From: Bombella pollinis
Lineage (GTDB): Bacteria > Pseudomonadota > Alphaproteobacteria > Acetobacterales > Acetobacteraceae
Length of the DNA: 64,000 nucleotides
Direction of reading: 5' to 3'
NCBI RefSeq assembly: GCF_026385485.1
Contig: NZ_JANIDX010000006.1
Coordinates: 145,850 to 209,849, forward strand
The position numbers and the translations under genes were made by a program. Below the pieces are notes generated by a model. The model was given only the letters and a program-made list of their open reading frames with translations. It searched no databases and was not told where the DNA came from. Position 1 is the stretch's first letter. The number at the start of each line of letters is the position of its first letter. Shown here one piece after another: positions 1 through 9,684 of the stretch.

Positions 1-2071
1 CCTCACCATAGTCAAAATGTTTACTATAAGGGTTAAAGCGTCCGCGCGCCGTGACATCAACAAAGCGAGAGGGCGTCATCTGAATGCGGCCGACAGGGTC
101 GGAGAATGTATGATTAACGCCGGAATAGCGCATATAAGCCGGCCCCCCACGGTTGGGATGCTGGATGAAGCTTTCCCCAATGAGAACATCTACCGAGCGG
201 CCATTCCAGCTCCAATTTTGATGCAGGCCTACATTGGCGCGTAAGCCACCATCAAGCCTGTCCGTCCCCATATAACGATTGAGGGAGAAAAGTGTCGCAT
301 CAGTAAACTCGTAAGCGAAGCTATCCTCATTAGGGAGTTGTCGATGCAGAGCACTGCCTGTGTTGGGGGCAGCAATCAGCTGAATGATGGGCTCAAAAAT
401 CTGCGTGGCATGGCCTTTGGCAAAGCTGCGGAGGAAAGGCCAGTTCATCTTTAATGCAAGGGTTGGTTGGACTTGCCCACTTACATGCGATCCAGATTCC
501 TCATAGAGAGGTTGCTCATGCATACGTGTGGCATGATACACCATAGAATCAACACGGGCGGTTAAAACCCATTGTTGGCCCCAATTATTGGTCCAAGGGC
601 GATCCCATTGGAAGGCAAGTTCCCCGCGTTGGTCATTCGCACCGCGATCGCGCAGAATGACAAAATCGGTCGTATGGACTGTGAGACGCCCGCCTAAAGC
701 ATCTGGCTCACCTTGGAAGTCATATGTAAAACGAGGGAGGGAGTAGGGGAGGTCCTTATTGTTAATAATACCTTGGTTAAGACCCTGATAAATCTGGGTA
801 TCTAAGCGTAGGTAGGAGCCAACACCAAAGCCCTCTAAATAGGCATTGGTATTGAGCGCATCACTACCATATCCCGGCACACTATAGTCACGCATATAGT
901 TTGCTGCTGTTGTACGGTTAGCATTAAACCCAACGCGCCAATGAGGTGAGAGGTTAAATTCGCCTCGGCCTGCAATATAGGCTTGGGCACCATGCTCCTT
1001 CCCACCATAGCTGGGCTCACCAAAGGCATTATAGAAAGGTTGGTTACGTAGTGAGTCGTAAGCGACAGCACCGGTGAGGTTTAAATAACCGTTATTGAAG
1101 CGATTGCGGTAATTAACTGTTAATTGAGGTCCGGATTTTGTCCCTACGAGGGGCGTAAAAGTAGCGTCTTGATGGCCATCAATTACCCAAAAATAAGGGA
1201 TGCTAAAGACCGTACCAAGATAATGGTCATGGGGTTTCGCATAGAAATTAAGAAACCCACTATGACGTTTTGAGCTGGGGTCAGTAATCGGCAAGTAGGG
1301 GAAATAGGCGACAGGCACCCCTAAGATACGTAACCACGCATGATTAAACTCAAGATTTTGATTATCTTTATCTTGTGTCGCATTACGCGCCGTTATGGAC
1401 CAAAAAGGTGCTCGCTCGGGATGCTGTGCGCAAACAGGGCAGGCTGTATAAACAGCGTTGGAGAAATCTGTCACGCGGCCATTGTTACGCCGCGTCCCGC
1501 TGCTGGATATTTTGACATTATTTTTCATACGGGCATAAGAGGCCGTGCTAACATCATCCTTCATTCCGTGGGAGAACTCGGCCCGCTCTGTATAAGCAAT
1601 TGTGCCATCTGGTTGGGTGAGCGCGACATGATGAAGTGCTGTGATTGTACCAGCAGCGCGGTCGTAAATAACCTTATCAGCCCGCATAGCTTGGCCACCC
1701 TGCCAAATACGGACATTGCCTTCTAAGACAAGAAGGCCTGTTTTATCATAGCTCTCATGGTTGGCGAGGTAAGTAACAGGCTCAGAGTCTGACACGCCGC
1801 CATTGGAGGATAGGTTGGGCGGTGTACCTGCGGGGAGAGGGCGAGCATTAGCAGGTGGTTTTGGCGCGTTAGAGGGAGTCTTTTGTGTATCTTGTGGGGG
1901 CTGCTGCGCGGGGATGGTTGTAGGAGCGGCTGTGGCGGGAACAATTTGCAAAAAGGCCCCTAGCGCACTCCCGGCGAGGGCTTGGCTTAGCAGCGACCAG
2001 GGCTTTCCAACACGGTGTGGCTTAGCCTGTAATGGCCCAGCGCGTAACGGAAAGTCAGCAGACAGTGGCAT
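1..2071 (-). CDS. lptD: LPS-assembly protein LptD (partial; C-terminus beyond the left edge)
   Basis: Outer-membrane beta-barrel that, with LptE, inserts lipopolysaccharide into the outer leaflet. About 690 residues are visible from the start codon at 2071; the rest of the barrel lies outside the window. Residues about 25-50 form an export signal ending in an Ala-rich site (PATAAP). A Pro/Ala-rich linker follows to about residue 85, then an OstA/LptA-type domain (YLANHESYDK, LEGNVRIWQGGQAMRADKV) and the CPVC pair typical of alphaproteobacterial LptD. Alternating aromatic strands follow (for example RFTYDFQGEPDALGG). The start ATG shares one base with the lptG stop (TAATG), so the two are probably translationally coupled. 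Recognition rests on domain order and lptF-lptG-lptD context. Confidence 0.93.
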   Translation of the reverse strand, partial: MPLSADFPLRAGPLQAKPHRVGKPWSLLSQALAGSALGAFLQIVPATAAPTTIPAQQPPQDTQKTPSNAPKPPANARPLPAGTPPNLSSNGGVSDSEPVTYLANHESYDKTGLLVLEGNVRIWQGGQAMRADKVIYDRAAGTITALHHVALTQPDGTIAYTERAEFSHGMKDDVSTASYARMKNNVKISSSGTRRNNGRVTDFSNAVYTACPVCAQHPERAPFWSITARNATQDKDNQNLEFNHAWLRILGVPVAYFPYLPITDPSSKRHSGFLNFYAKPHDHYLGTVFSIPYFWVIDGHQDATFTPLVGTKSGPQLTVNYRNRFNNGYLNLTGAVAYDSLRNQPFYNAFGEPSYGGKEHGAQAYIAGRGEFNLSPHWRVGFNANRTTAANYMRDYSVPGYGSDALNTNAYLEGFGVGSYLRLDTQIYQGLNQGIINNKDLPYSLPRFTYDFQGEPDALGGRLTVHTTDFVILRDRGANDQRGELAFQWDRPWTNNWGQQWVLTARVDSMVYHATRMHEQPLYEESGSHVSGQVQPTLALKMNWPFLRSFAKGHATQIFEPIIQLIAAPNTGSALHRQLPNEDSFAYEFTDATLFSLNRYMGTDRLDGGLRANVGLHQNWSWNGRSVDVLIGESFIQHPNRGGPAYMRYSGVNHTFSDPVGRIQMTPSRFVDVTARGRFNPYSKHFDYGE

Positions 2072-3192
2072 TAGCCATCCTCCAAATGCAACAACAAGGC
2101 CGCCGCGAGACATAACCCGATACCTGCTGGTGCCCAAGCAGCAGGCAACGGGGGTAAAGCACCAGATTTTCCCAGTTGCTCAGCGATTTTAGAGACCGCG
2201 AACAAAGTAAAGCCTGCTGTTACACCAATGCCGAGCATCCGCGCAATGCCACCACGCCCTGCCGGACGAATGGAAAAACCGGCCGCAACGAGCACCATAG
2301 TAACCGCAAGCATGGGAAGGGCTAAAAGCCCTTGAAAGTGGAGTTGATAGGGTATCGTAGAAAAACCGGAATGATGCAACAATTTAATGATATGAGGCAG
2401 GGCCCAAAGTGAGAGTGTATCGGCAGGGATAGCCCGCCGATTGAGGATTTTTGGTGTAAAATCAGACGGTAAAGTAAGGTCATGTGGTGTATGAGGCATG
2501 CGCGTATTAGAGAGGGTAAGCGCGTTATGGATGTTCCAATACCCATGGGAGAGAGTGCCTTCTGGGGCTTCAATCCGTTCTAAAAGATTCATAGCGCGGT
2601 CTAGTCGGAAGATGGTCAACTGTTGCGCTATCAACACAGTATTTTGTTGGTGGAGTGTCCCGATATGGAAGATAATATCCCCCCCAAGGCCGGGAATATT
2701 ATCGCTACTGCGAAGCCATAAATCGGTAAAGAGCGTGCGTGGCTGGGGGGTAGGGCCTTGTAGCCACTGGGCCTCTAATGCGACAGCATGGCGGTAGCTT
2801 GCGGAGGATAGGGGCGACAAAGCAGCACTCATAAAGGCCCCTAAAAGGGCTGCACACAAGCTCGGGCTGAGGAGAAGTTGCCATACGGAGAGGCCAGCGG
2901 CACGGGTTACCACAAGCTCGGAGGAGCGCGCCAGGCGAGAGAAGCAGATCATCCCGCCCAATAAAACGGCAAAGGGAAGGATGTAGAGGCTGTAATAAGG
3001 GATGTGAAGTGCGGCGATGTGTAGAACAGGTTGTATGCCCGCCTCTGGGTGGGCCGCGGCGCGGCGGAGGAGGTCGATAAAATCAAAGAGGGAAATGAGT
3101 CCGGTGAGGGCGCATAGGGTCAGTATTGTGGTGAGGGTAAATGCCCGCCCTACATAACGGGCTAATGTGGTGGAAAAGCCAGTATGAACCAT
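2071..3192 (-). CDS. lptG: LPS export ABC transporter permease LptG
   Basis: Inner-membrane permease of the LptB2FG transporter that extracts LPS from the inner membrane and passes it to the LptC/LptA bridge. The 373 residues match the YjgP/YjgQ family: three N-terminal membrane segments (about 12-115), a periplasmic jellyroll-like region (about 135-260) and three C-terminal membrane segments (about 275-370). The stretch SRLARSSELVVTRAAGLSVWQLL is the family's cytoplasmic coupling helix. It lies 8 bases after lptF and overlaps the lptD start by one base, so the three appear to form one translation-coupled block. LptG rather than LptF was chosen from gene order and the match of the upstream gene to LptF. 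Confidence 0.93.
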   Translation of the reverse strand: MVHTGFSTTLARYVGRAFTLTTILTLCALTGLISLFDFIDLLRRAAAHPEAGIQPVLHIAALHIPYYSLYILPFAVLLGGMICFSRLARSSELVVTRAAGLSVWQLLLSPSLCAALLGAFMSAALSPLSSASYRHAVALEAQWLQGPTPQPRTLFTDLWLRSSDNIPGLGGDIIFHIGTLHQQNTVLIAQQLTIFRLDRAMNLLERIEAPEGTLSHGYWNIHNALTLSNTRMPHTPHDLTLPSDFTPKILNRRAIPADTLSLWALPHIIKLLHHSGFSTIPYQLHFQGLLALPMLAVTMVLVAAGFSIRPAGRGGIARMLGIGVTAGFTLFAVSKIAEQLGKSGALPPLPAAWAPAGIGLCLAAALLLHLEDG

Positions 3193-3200
3193 AAAATGCC

Positions 3201-4355
3201 CTACCTAGCCATGGAGGTGGATGGGGTTTTATGGCGCATACTCGCCCATAAGAGGCTTCCCCCGCCCATGAGGCTAGGGAGTAGAACCTCAGCCCATAAA
3301 AGAGGCACAAAAGCAGGATTTCCCTCTGCAAGATGTTTTAGGATGAGGGAGAGAATCATCAATAACATCACAATGAGGACAGCGAGCGTGGGACGAAGGA
3401 ATGTCGCATGACGGCTGAAGCGGCTTTGTAAGACGCAGAGGAGGGCTATCATAGCATAAGAGAGGCAAGCGAGCGGGTTTGTCAGGCGCGTCCAACCCTC
3501 AATGAGCAATTTATTACGGCTATGGCGGGAGAGATTACCTTGTGGGAAAAAGAGAGCCGAGAGGGGAAGCTCTGCGACATCAGGGGCAAAGGTTTGATGA
3601 TGAGCAGACCCAATATCGACTGTTTCGAGCTGGAAATAAAGTGTGCTGATCTGGCCTGTATGGCGGTTTAGCGTATGGCGAGACCCATTATGAAGGACTA
3701 AGCGTAAAAGGTCGCCTTGTGGTGTGGTCAGGCCATCTTCAGCGAGAATAGTGACGGGATAAGCGGGGTTACGGTCATCCTCAATCATAATGCCGTCAAA
3801 GCTATCATCGCTGCGGCGTTCATGGATATATACGGTCATCCCCTTACTTACGGGGGTAAAGACGCCTTCCTCCAGCAAGAAAGCTGCTGCGCGATTGCGG
3901 ATTTCTAGCTCATAGCGGTGGAAGTGATGATAAGCGATCGGTGCGGCCCAAAGGCTAAGCCCGTACCCGGTGAGGCAGGCCAGCCCCGCCCCAATTAGTC
4001 CCGGCCGGGCGAGGCGGAGGGGGGAGAGGCCCATAGCCTGCAAGACGGTGAGTTCCCGGTCTCCTGCGAGCCGATGGTAGAACCATAAGGTGATAAGAAA
4101 TGTCGTGACGGGGAGAATGACACTGATGAAGGAAGGCACCATTAGGAGGGTGAGATGCAAAAAGGCGAGTAGGGAAAGCCCATGTTGCACCACCATACCG
4201 ATAAAATGGAGCGATTGTGTTAGCCAGATTAAAGCTGTGGCCCCGCCCGTGAGGGCAATAAGCCCCATGAGGAGATGATGGAGGATGTAGCGGTCCAATA
4301 ACGCTAAGGATGTAACATGGCGAAATAGGGGGGGTGGAGTGTGCTGTAGGGCCAT
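3201..4355 (-). CDS. lptF: LPS export ABC transporter permease LptF
   Basis: Second permease of the LptB2FG exporter, 384 residues. Membrane segments lie at about 20-45, 60-85 and 105-130, with a periplasmic domain at about 140-270 and three further C-terminal segments. The coupling-helix sequence YHRLAGDRELTVLQAMGLSP is characteristic of the family. The periplasmic domain contains the LptF-type stretch VYIHERRSDDSFDGIMIEDDR. It begins 3 bases after the tsaC stop, in the same direction, and precedes lptG by 8 bases. No independent promoter is evident, so transcription probably starts upstream of cysQ or tsaC. Confidence 0.94.
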   Translation of the reverse strand: MALQHTPPPLFRHVTSLALLDRYILHHLLMGLIALTGGATALIWLTQSLHFIGMVVQHGLSLLAFLHLTLLMVPSFISVILPVTTFLITLWFYHRLAGDRELTVLQAMGLSPLRLARPGLIGAGLACLTGYGLSLWAAPIAYHHFHRYELEIRNRAAAFLLEEGVFTPVSKGMTVYIHERRSDDSFDGIMIEDDRNPAYPVTILAEDGLTTPQGDLLRLVLHNGSRHTLNRHTGQISTLYFQLETVDIGSAHHQTFAPDVAELPLSALFFPQGNLSRHSRNKLLIEGWTRLTNPLACLSYAMIALLCVLQSRFSRHATFLRPTLAVLIVMLLMILSLILKHLAEGNPAFVPLLWAEVLLPSLMGGGSLLWASMRHKTPSTSMAR

Positions 4356-4358
4356 GTT

Positions 4359-5381
4359 TTAGGCAGGGCGCGGGGCCGCAGCACGTTTAAGCCTATCCTG
4401 CAAAGCACGGCCTAACCCATCATGCGGCAGGGGAGCTACAGCGATGGCCGTGAGGTTATGGCGTGCAGCAGAACGATCTATCTGCCGTAAGGCTGCAAAG
4501 AGACGGTGAGCGGCTTCTTCCACATTACCTTCTAGGCTGAGATTGACGTTAAGAGCTGGGGCGGCTCCCTCGGCTATATAGTCGCCAAAGGTAAGAAAGG
4601 CCTCACCCGGGGAGAGATGCGTTGCATTTAGGCGGACTGGTAAAGAGGGGGCATAATGGGACGCTGCTTGCCCCGGCGCGTTGGGCTGGCTGTGTGCGCT
4701 CATATGGTCCGCTACGTTAATTGGGCCACAAAGGCCCTCTAAAGCTTCTAAGGTGATGCCACCGGGGCGGCGGAGGATGGGTTGTGTGCCGGTAAGGTCT
4801 AGCACGGTGCTTTCTATCCCCACAGCGCAAGGGCCAGTATCCAAAACAGCATCAATCCGGCCATCCAGCTCTTCCAAAACATGCGATGCTTGGGAAGGGC
4901 TCACTCTACCAGAGCGATTGGCAGAGGGTGCAGCGATAGGCTGCCCAACATGTTGGAGTAGCTCCTCCACCGCACGGCCTTTAGGAACACGAATGGCCAG
5001 AGTCTTTAAGCCCGCTGTGGCAGCAGGGCAGATGCGGCTTTCTGCATGGCGGGGGAGGATGAGGGTTAGCGGGCCGGGCCAGAAGGCTTTGGCGAGTGAG
5101 CGAGCCATTTCATAAAGAGGGGCTGTCTCATCAATCTCTGCAAATGCGGCATCAGCAGTGGCAAAATGGCAGATAAGCGGGTTAGAGCTTGGCCTGCCCT
5201 TGGCTTGGAAGATGCGCTCTACCGTATGAGGGGAGGTCGCAAGCCCACCCAGCCCATAGACGGTCTCCGTCCCGAAGGCGACAAGCCCCCCTTGTTGTAA
5301 CAAGCGGGCAGCACGGCGGATGCCGTCATAATCATGGTCGAGCCGTTCTGTCGTGTGGGAGGGGGCGTGAGGCATAGGCAT
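4359..5381 (-). CDS. tsaC: L-threonylcarbamoyladenylate synthase (Sua5/TsaC type)
   Basis: Makes threonylcarbamoyl-AMP from threonine, bicarbonate and ATP, the first step of t6A37 modification of ANN-decoding tRNAs. The YrdC domain occupies about residues 15-200, with the substrate signatures KGRPSSNPL and PSANRSGRVSPS. A C-terminal Sua5 domain follows (about 215-340), linked by GQAASHYAPSLPVRL. I place the start at 5381 (340 aa); an in-frame ATG at 5462 would add 27 residues overlapping cysQ, without resemblance to the family N-terminus. An ATG at 5375 is equally possible, since no strong ribosome-binding site separates them. It sits between cysQ and lptF on the same strand. Confidence 0.92.
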   Translation of the reverse strand: MPMPHAPSHTTERLDHDYDGIRRAARLLQQGGLVAFGTETVYGLGGLATSPHTVERIFQAKGRPSSNPLICHFATADAAFAEIDETAPLYEMARSLAKAFWPGPLTLILPRHAESRICPAATAGLKTLAIRVPKGRAVEELLQHVGQPIAAPSANRSGRVSPSQASHVLEELDGRIDAVLDTGPCAVGIESTVLDLTGTQPILRRPGGITLEALEGLCGPINVADHMSAHSQPNAPGQAASHYAPSLPVRLNATHLSPGEAFLTFGDYIAEGAAPALNVNLSLEGNVEEAAHRLFAALRQIDRSAARHNLTAIAVAPLPHDGLGRALQDRLKRAAAPRPA

Positions 5382-5416
5382 AATATGTGGTACCAAGATG
5401 TAAGAAAGGGCGGGGA

Positions 5417-6208
5417 TTAATGTGGGGTATAGCCTGTACAGAAGAAGGGTGGGTTCAACCATCCTTTCTTCCCATAACGGAGGGGTTGGCCTGTTTCATC
5501 CAATAAATGACCGCCCGCAGCTTCTAAAATCGCGTGCGGGGCAGCGGTGTCCCATTCCATCGTAGGGCCAAACCGGGGATAGAAATCCGCTTTCCCCTCG
5601 GCAATATGGATGATTTTTGCCGCAGAGCCTAACCGTGTGATGCAATGAATGTGACGGCCATCTGACCATTTACGCAATAGGTCTTCTGATGTATGGTGGG
5701 AGGAGGCCATAACGCGTAAGCCTTCTTTCCCCACTGGGGCCGTTTTAATGGGGTGGCGTTGCTCCCCAATAAGTTGAAAAGCCCCTAAGCCTCTGCCCCC
5801 ACCGTAAATCCCATATTGAGCAGGCAGGGCAACCGCCCCAAGAACGGGCTGATGGTCGCGAATCAACCCGATATTGATGGTAAAATTATGGCCCCCAGCG
5901 GCAAATCCGCGCGTGCCATCTAGCGGGTCTATCAACCAATAGCTGTTGCCCGGCTGGATATGCGTGCCTGCGGCATGTTCTTCTTCAGCAATAGCGGGGA
6001 TGGTGGGGCAGGCATCCCGCAACCGTTTGAGAATATGCGCCTCGGAGGCTTTATCAGCCTCTGTTACAGGGGAGGAATCCTCTTTTATATCGGTCTGAAA
6101 CCCACGCGCGCGGACATCACGCACAATCGCGGCGGCTTCATCAATGACCTCTAGGGCGAGGTTTAAGAGGTCATAATCTTGCGGGACAGGGGCGGAGGAA
6201 GCGTTCAT
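5417..6208 (-). CDS. cysQ: 3'(2'),5'-bisphosphate nucleotidase (CysQ/IMPase family)
   Basis: Mg-dependent phosphatase of the inositol monophosphatase superfamily, 263 residues, expected to hydrolyse 3'-phosphoadenosine 5'-phosphate released during sulphate assimilation and phosphopantetheine transfer. Metal ligands are visible: the acidic AIAEEEH motif near residue 78, the signature IDPLDGTRGFAAGG near 93-106, and WDTAAPHAILEAAGG near 220-235. The pattern GTRGFAAGGHNFTINIGL points to CysQ rather than SuhB; a second family member at 55902-56729 is the SuhB type. It is the first gene of a minus-strand run into tsaC and the lpt genes, and is divergent from pepA. Confidence 0.9.
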   Translation of the reverse strand: MNASSAPVPQDYDLLNLALEVIDEAAAIVRDVRARGFQTDIKEDSSPVTEADKASEAHILKRLRDACPTIPAIAEEEHAAGTHIQPGNSYWLIDPLDGTRGFAAGGHNFTINIGLIRDHQPVLGAVALPAQYGIYGGGRGLGAFQLIGEQRHPIKTAPVGKEGLRVMASSHHTSEDLLRKWSDGRHIHCITRLGSAAKIIHIAEGKADFYPRFGPTMEWDTAAPHAILEAAGGHLLDETGQPLRYGKKGWLNPPFFCTGYTPH

Positions 6209-6344
6209 GTGGGTGATAGTAGCGTATTATTGCTCATTCGTCACTTCTCCTCTTCTCTGATATAAGAGGGGAATAAGGGTCTTCGTCCTAGTCTCATAGG
6301 GGGCAGGCGGGCCAGTTTTGAGAGATAATGATTTAGGTAGGGGC

Positions 6345-7859
6345 ATGATGTTTACTATTTCTTTCACCACAAAGCGACAAGGGCAGGATAAAGCCGGTCT
6401 TTCTGCGTTGTTATTGTGCCATGGGGCAGAGTTTACCAAGGGCGCGTTATTTCAGCATTATGATAAGATGTTAGGCGGGGCTTTAGCGCGAGCGGCCTCT
6501 TTGCGGGCATTTGCGGGGAAGGTGGGGGAGAGTGTTAGCCTCATCGCCCCAGAAGACTCGATAGCGCAATTCCATCTCATCGGTTGTGCCCCGTGTGATG
6601 ATGAGCCTCAAACAACAGCGCAGGCGATGCAGTTGGCAGGAGGCAATGCGCTGCGTCTTTTAGCCCATAGTAAAATTAAAGCGGATAAGGCCAGCTTGTT
6701 GGTCGAGGCAGAGCAAGCCTCTCTTGCTGCGGAGCTTGCTTTAGGTGCTCGTTTGGGGGGGTATCGGTTTGACCGTTACAAAACAGTGAGCCAAAAACCG
6801 CAAAGCCTTAAGGTACTTCACATCGTTGTGCCCTCCACAGGGGCGATAAAGGAGCTTGAGGCACGTTGGGCCGAGCTGGAAGGCTTAGGGGAAAGTGTGT
6901 TCCTTACGCGTGACCTCGTTAATGAGCCTGCAAATCGTTTAACGCCGGCCGTGTTTAAGGACCGGATTCAGGAGCTCTCCGCCCTTGGTTTGGAGATTGA
7001 AGTGCTGGACCGCGCACAGATGGAAGCCCTCGGCTTTGGGGCTTTGTTGGGTGTAGCACAAGGCAGTGAGCAACCGCCCTTTACGGTGATTATGCGCTAT
7101 CAGGGGGCCGCTAAAGCAGAGACGGCACCGCTGGCTTTTATCGGTAAGGGCGTGACATTTGATTCTGGCGGTATTTCCATCAAGCCTGCAGCGGGGATGG
7201 ATGAGATGAAGATGGATATGGGCGGGGCTGCTGCCGTTGTGGGTGTGATGAGCGCATTAGCCCGCCGTAAGGCCGCAGTGAATGCCATTGGGGTTGTTGG
7301 GCTGGTGGAGAATATGCTCTCCGGTGCGGCGCAACGTCCGGGTGATATTGTTAAAAGCCATAGTGGCCAGACCATTGAGGTGCTGAATACGGATGCAGAA
7401 GGCCGCCTTGTTTTAGCAGACCTCCTCTCTTATACGCGCCAAACTTATAAGCCTGCGCTGATGGTGAATCTCGCGACCCTAACCGGGGCCATCGTTGTAG
7501 CGTTGGGGAATGATATTGCCGGCTTATTTAGCAATAATGACCAGCTTGCTCAGGCTTTAACGAAAGCAGGGGATGAAACAGGAGAGGCTTTATGGCGTAT
7601 GCCGATGGGGCCTGCTTATAACCGGCGTATTGATTCCGACATTGCCGATATGAAGAATATCGGTGGCCGGCCGGGTAGCTCTAGCTTGGCAGCGGAGTTC
7701 CTCAAACGCTTTGTCGGTGAGACTCCTTGGGCGCATCTGGATATTGCCGGTACGGCATGGGCTGAAAAAGCAACAGCCTTAACCCCTAAGGGGGCGAGCG
7801 GCTTTGGGGTGCGTCTGTTGGACCGCTTTGTTCAGCTTTACAGCGATACAGCGTCATAA
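6345..7859 (+). CDS. pepA: Leucyl aminopeptidase (M17 family)
   Basis: Cytosolic two-metal aminopeptidase of family M17 that removes N-terminal Leu and other residues from peptides. The C-terminal catalytic domain carries VTFDSGGISIKP (metal-ligand Lys/Asp region), KMDMGGAAAV and the family signature NTDAEGRLVLADLL. The N-terminal domain spans about residues 1-175. I take the start at 6345 (504 aa), preceded by a purine-rich AGGTAGGGG; ATG at 6348 is equivalent, and an ATG at 6318 lacks support. The order pepA then holC is common in proteobacteria. It may be the first gene of an operon that continues into the hydrogenase-like cluster, since gaps downstream are only 15 and 8 bases. Confidence 0.95.
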   Translation: MMFTISFTTKRQGQDKAGLSALLLCHGAEFTKGALFQHYDKMLGGALARAASLRAFAGKVGESVSLIAPEDSIAQFHLIGCAPCDDEPQTTAQAMQLAGGNALRLLAHSKIKADKASLLVEAEQASLAAELALGARLGGYRFDRYKTVSQKPQSLKVLHIVVPSTGAIKELEARWAELEGLGESVFLTRDLVNEPANRLTPAVFKDRIQELSALGLEIEVLDRAQMEALGFGALLGVAQGSEQPPFTVIMRYQGAAKAETAPLAFIGKGVTFDSGGISIKPAAGMDEMKMDMGGAAAVVGVMSALARRKAAVNAIGVVGLVENMLSGAAQRPGDIVKSHSGQTIEVLNTDAEGRLVLADLLSYTRQTYKPALMVNLATLTGAIVVALGNDIAGLFSNNDQLAQALTKAGDETGEALWRMPMGPAYNRRIDSDIADMKNIGGRPGSSSLAAEFLKRFVGETPWAHLDIAGTAWAEKATALTPKGASGFGVRLLDRFVQLYSDTAS

Positions 7860-7874
7860 GGTAAGGGACGCGTT

Positions 7875-8366
7875 ATGGAGCATCAGGCGGAGGGGATGGG
7901 TGAGAGCGCACCGTCAGAGCGTGCGATGGTCGGGTTCTACCACCTTACCCGCACCACTTTGGAGGAAGCCTTACCTGCTTTGTTGGAACGCACCTTAGAG
8001 AGCGGGGCGCGGGCGGTTGTGCGCTGTGAGGATGCCGCTCAGGTTAAGGCCTTGGATGAAGTGTTGTGGAAAGTCCCTCCCTTGATGTGGCTCCCGCATG
8101 GTTATGCAAAAACAGGCCAGGCACATCGCCAACCCATCTGGCTTACAGAGTCTGACGAGCGACCGAATGAAGGGACGTTCCTCTTTCGGCTCAACGGGGC
8201 GTGGGATGGCGATTTGGTAGGTTTTCAACGTGTGTTCGACCTCTTTGATGGTCGTGATGAGCAAGCGGTTCAGCAAGCACGCCAGCGGTGGAAAAGCCTG
8301 AAACAAGCCGGTTACGGCATGACCTATTGGCAGCAGCAGGCCAAAGGTTGGGCGAAGAAGGGGTAG
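7875..8366 (+). CDS. holC: DNA polymerase III subunit chi
   Basis: Chi subunit of the clamp-loader complex; it binds psi (HolD) and the tail of single-strand binding protein. The family begin motif VGFYHLTR appears at about residue 19, followed by the Rossmann-like fold with LWKVPPLMWLPHGY, QPIWLT and RWKSLKQAGYGMTYWQQ. The 163-residue length includes a 17-residue N-terminal extension. The start at 7875 is supported by AAGGGA about 7 bases upstream; an internal ATG at 7926 has no such site. The start lies 15 bases after pepA, the usual partner. Confidence 0.9.
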   Translation: MEHQAEGMGESAPSERAMVGFYHLTRTTLEEALPALLERTLESGARAVVRCEDAAQVKALDEVLWKVPPLMWLPHGYAKTGQAHRQPIWLTESDERPNEGTFLFRLNGAWDGDLVGFQRVFDLFDGRDEQAVQQARQRWKSLKQAGYGMTYWQQQAKGWAKKG

Positions 8367-8374
8367 AATAGTCT

Positions 8375-9673
8375 ATGCCGTTTCATGATCCCTTTTTGCT
8401 CTGCTTGCTGGCATTATTAGCCCTATTGCTTTGTGGTGATGGGGCTGTGCGCGTGTTTGTCCGTGGGTTATGGCGGTCTGTTCCTGTTGTTACATGGCGG
8501 CAAGGGGGCTGCCATATGGCGGGGTTCCTCATGGCCTTTGCCGCTTTGGGGGTGGTTGGGCATGCGGGGGCTGCGGCGTGTTTGGTGGCTCTAGCCCTGC
8601 TCTTTTTTGGCGGCGGGGCGGCTTTTCGCCCTATATGGGGGGTACCTGCGTTATTAGGGTATGGTCTCTCTCCAACCGGGCTAGGCGGACTGGGGTTGAT
8701 GGCCTTGTGCCTTTGGGCGGCAGGCCAAGCGCAGATGAGCCGGGTAGGGCAGGTTGTAGCGATAGTGCTGCTTATAGGGTTGGGTCATGGGGGCGCATCA
8801 GCTCATCCATTATTATGGCTGGGTGGGAGTGTTGCCCTCGTAGCGATAGGCCTTTTAGTAGAATTAGGGCGCGATTGGGAGGTTTTGTTACGCTCTTGCC
8901 GTTTGCTGCGGCCGTTAATGCTTTTAGGTCTTATGGAAATCTCCCGCCAGCAAGGCCTATCAATAGGGGTAGAAACAGCATTTTGCGCCTTGCTGTTGGA
9001 TGTAACTTGCCAAACTATCGCGGCTATTTGGCCATTTGCTGTGTGTTTGAGCATCCCCGCTCCACCCTTGCCGGGCTTTGTTGTTGGGTGGATGGGGTTG
9101 CATACCGCATTGGGTTTGAGCGGAGGAACCGAAGGCTGGGCAGTGATAGGGTGTATTCTAGCCATTATGGTGATGGGCTTATCATTAGGGGATGGTATGG
9201 TTAGCCTCCGTGAGGCTGCCTCTATTCAACCATGTAAGCGGGTGGAATGGGGGATAGGCCTTATCATAGCGGCTCTTTTACCATCCCTATGTGGGTTTGT
9301 GACGCAATGGATGCCCGGTGCAGCAGGTCATAGAGGGGCGTGGTTTTATCGCCTCCCCGGTGGGGATGGGAGCATGATAGCCCTCCCTCTTTTCTGGCTG
9401 GCATTATTTGTGGTGTGGCGGGGCCTCTCACGCGGGCATGTTAAGACGTGGCAGTCGCGTATTAGGATGGACGTATTAGCGGTAGGTATGCAGGCTCCCC
9501 CGCTGCGTTTATGGCCTATAAAACGCTTGGTCGTGCGAGGGCAGCAGCATATAGGCGTGGTGCAATCATCTGGCCGCGCACTTTTATCATCTCTCCCGTT
9601 GCGGGATTCTAGTGCTGTCTTTTGGCTGGTCTTTTTGGGTGGCGTTTTGGTTATGTTGGGGCTTGCCCAGTGA
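8375..9673 (+). CDS. Polytopic membrane protein, shortened hydrogenase-4 subunit B-like
   Basis: A 432-residue, almost wholly hydrophobic protein with about a dozen predicted membrane segments. Position at the head of a B-C-E-F-G order makes it the counterpart of HyfB/NuoL-type antiporter-like subunits. It is much shorter than HyfB (about 670 residues), and I cannot find the usual H-A-x-x-K or P-F-H-x-W-L motifs. The C-terminal cytoplasmic segment (about 350-410, Arg-rich, with PPLRLWPIKRLV) followed by one last membrane helix resembles the HyfB end. The start has AAGGGG upstream and lies 8 bases after holC. The subunit assignment is an inference from context; that it is a membrane protein of this complex is more secure. 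Confidence 0.6.
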   Translation: MPFHDPFLLCLLALLALLLCGDGAVRVFVRGLWRSVPVVTWRQGGCHMAGFLMAFAALGVVGHAGAAACLVALALLFFGGGAAFRPIWGVPALLGYGLSPTGLGGLGLMALCLWAAGQAQMSRVGQVVAIVLLIGLGHGGASAHPLLWLGGSVALVAIGLLVELGRDWEVLLRSCRLLRPLMLLGLMEISRQQGLSIGVETAFCALLLDVTCQTIAAIWPFAVCLSIPAPPLPGFVVGWMGLHTALGLSGGTEGWAVIGCILAIMVMGLSLGDGMVSLREAASIQPCKRVEWGIGLIIAALLPSLCGFVTQWMPGAAGHRGAWFYRLPGGDGSMIALPLFWLALFVVWRGLSRGHVKTWQSRIRMDVLAVGMQAPPLRLWPIKRLVVRGQQHIGVVQSSGRALLSSLPLRDSSAVFWLVFLGGVLVMLGLAQ

Positions 9674-9684
9674 AGAACGCTATT

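Noticed and set aside
8470..9204. Long open frame overlapping the B-like gene in another frame
   Set aside because: It lies wholly inside a larger coding gene, has an unusual residue composition (rich in Arg, Cys and Gly) and no ribosome-binding site or family match.
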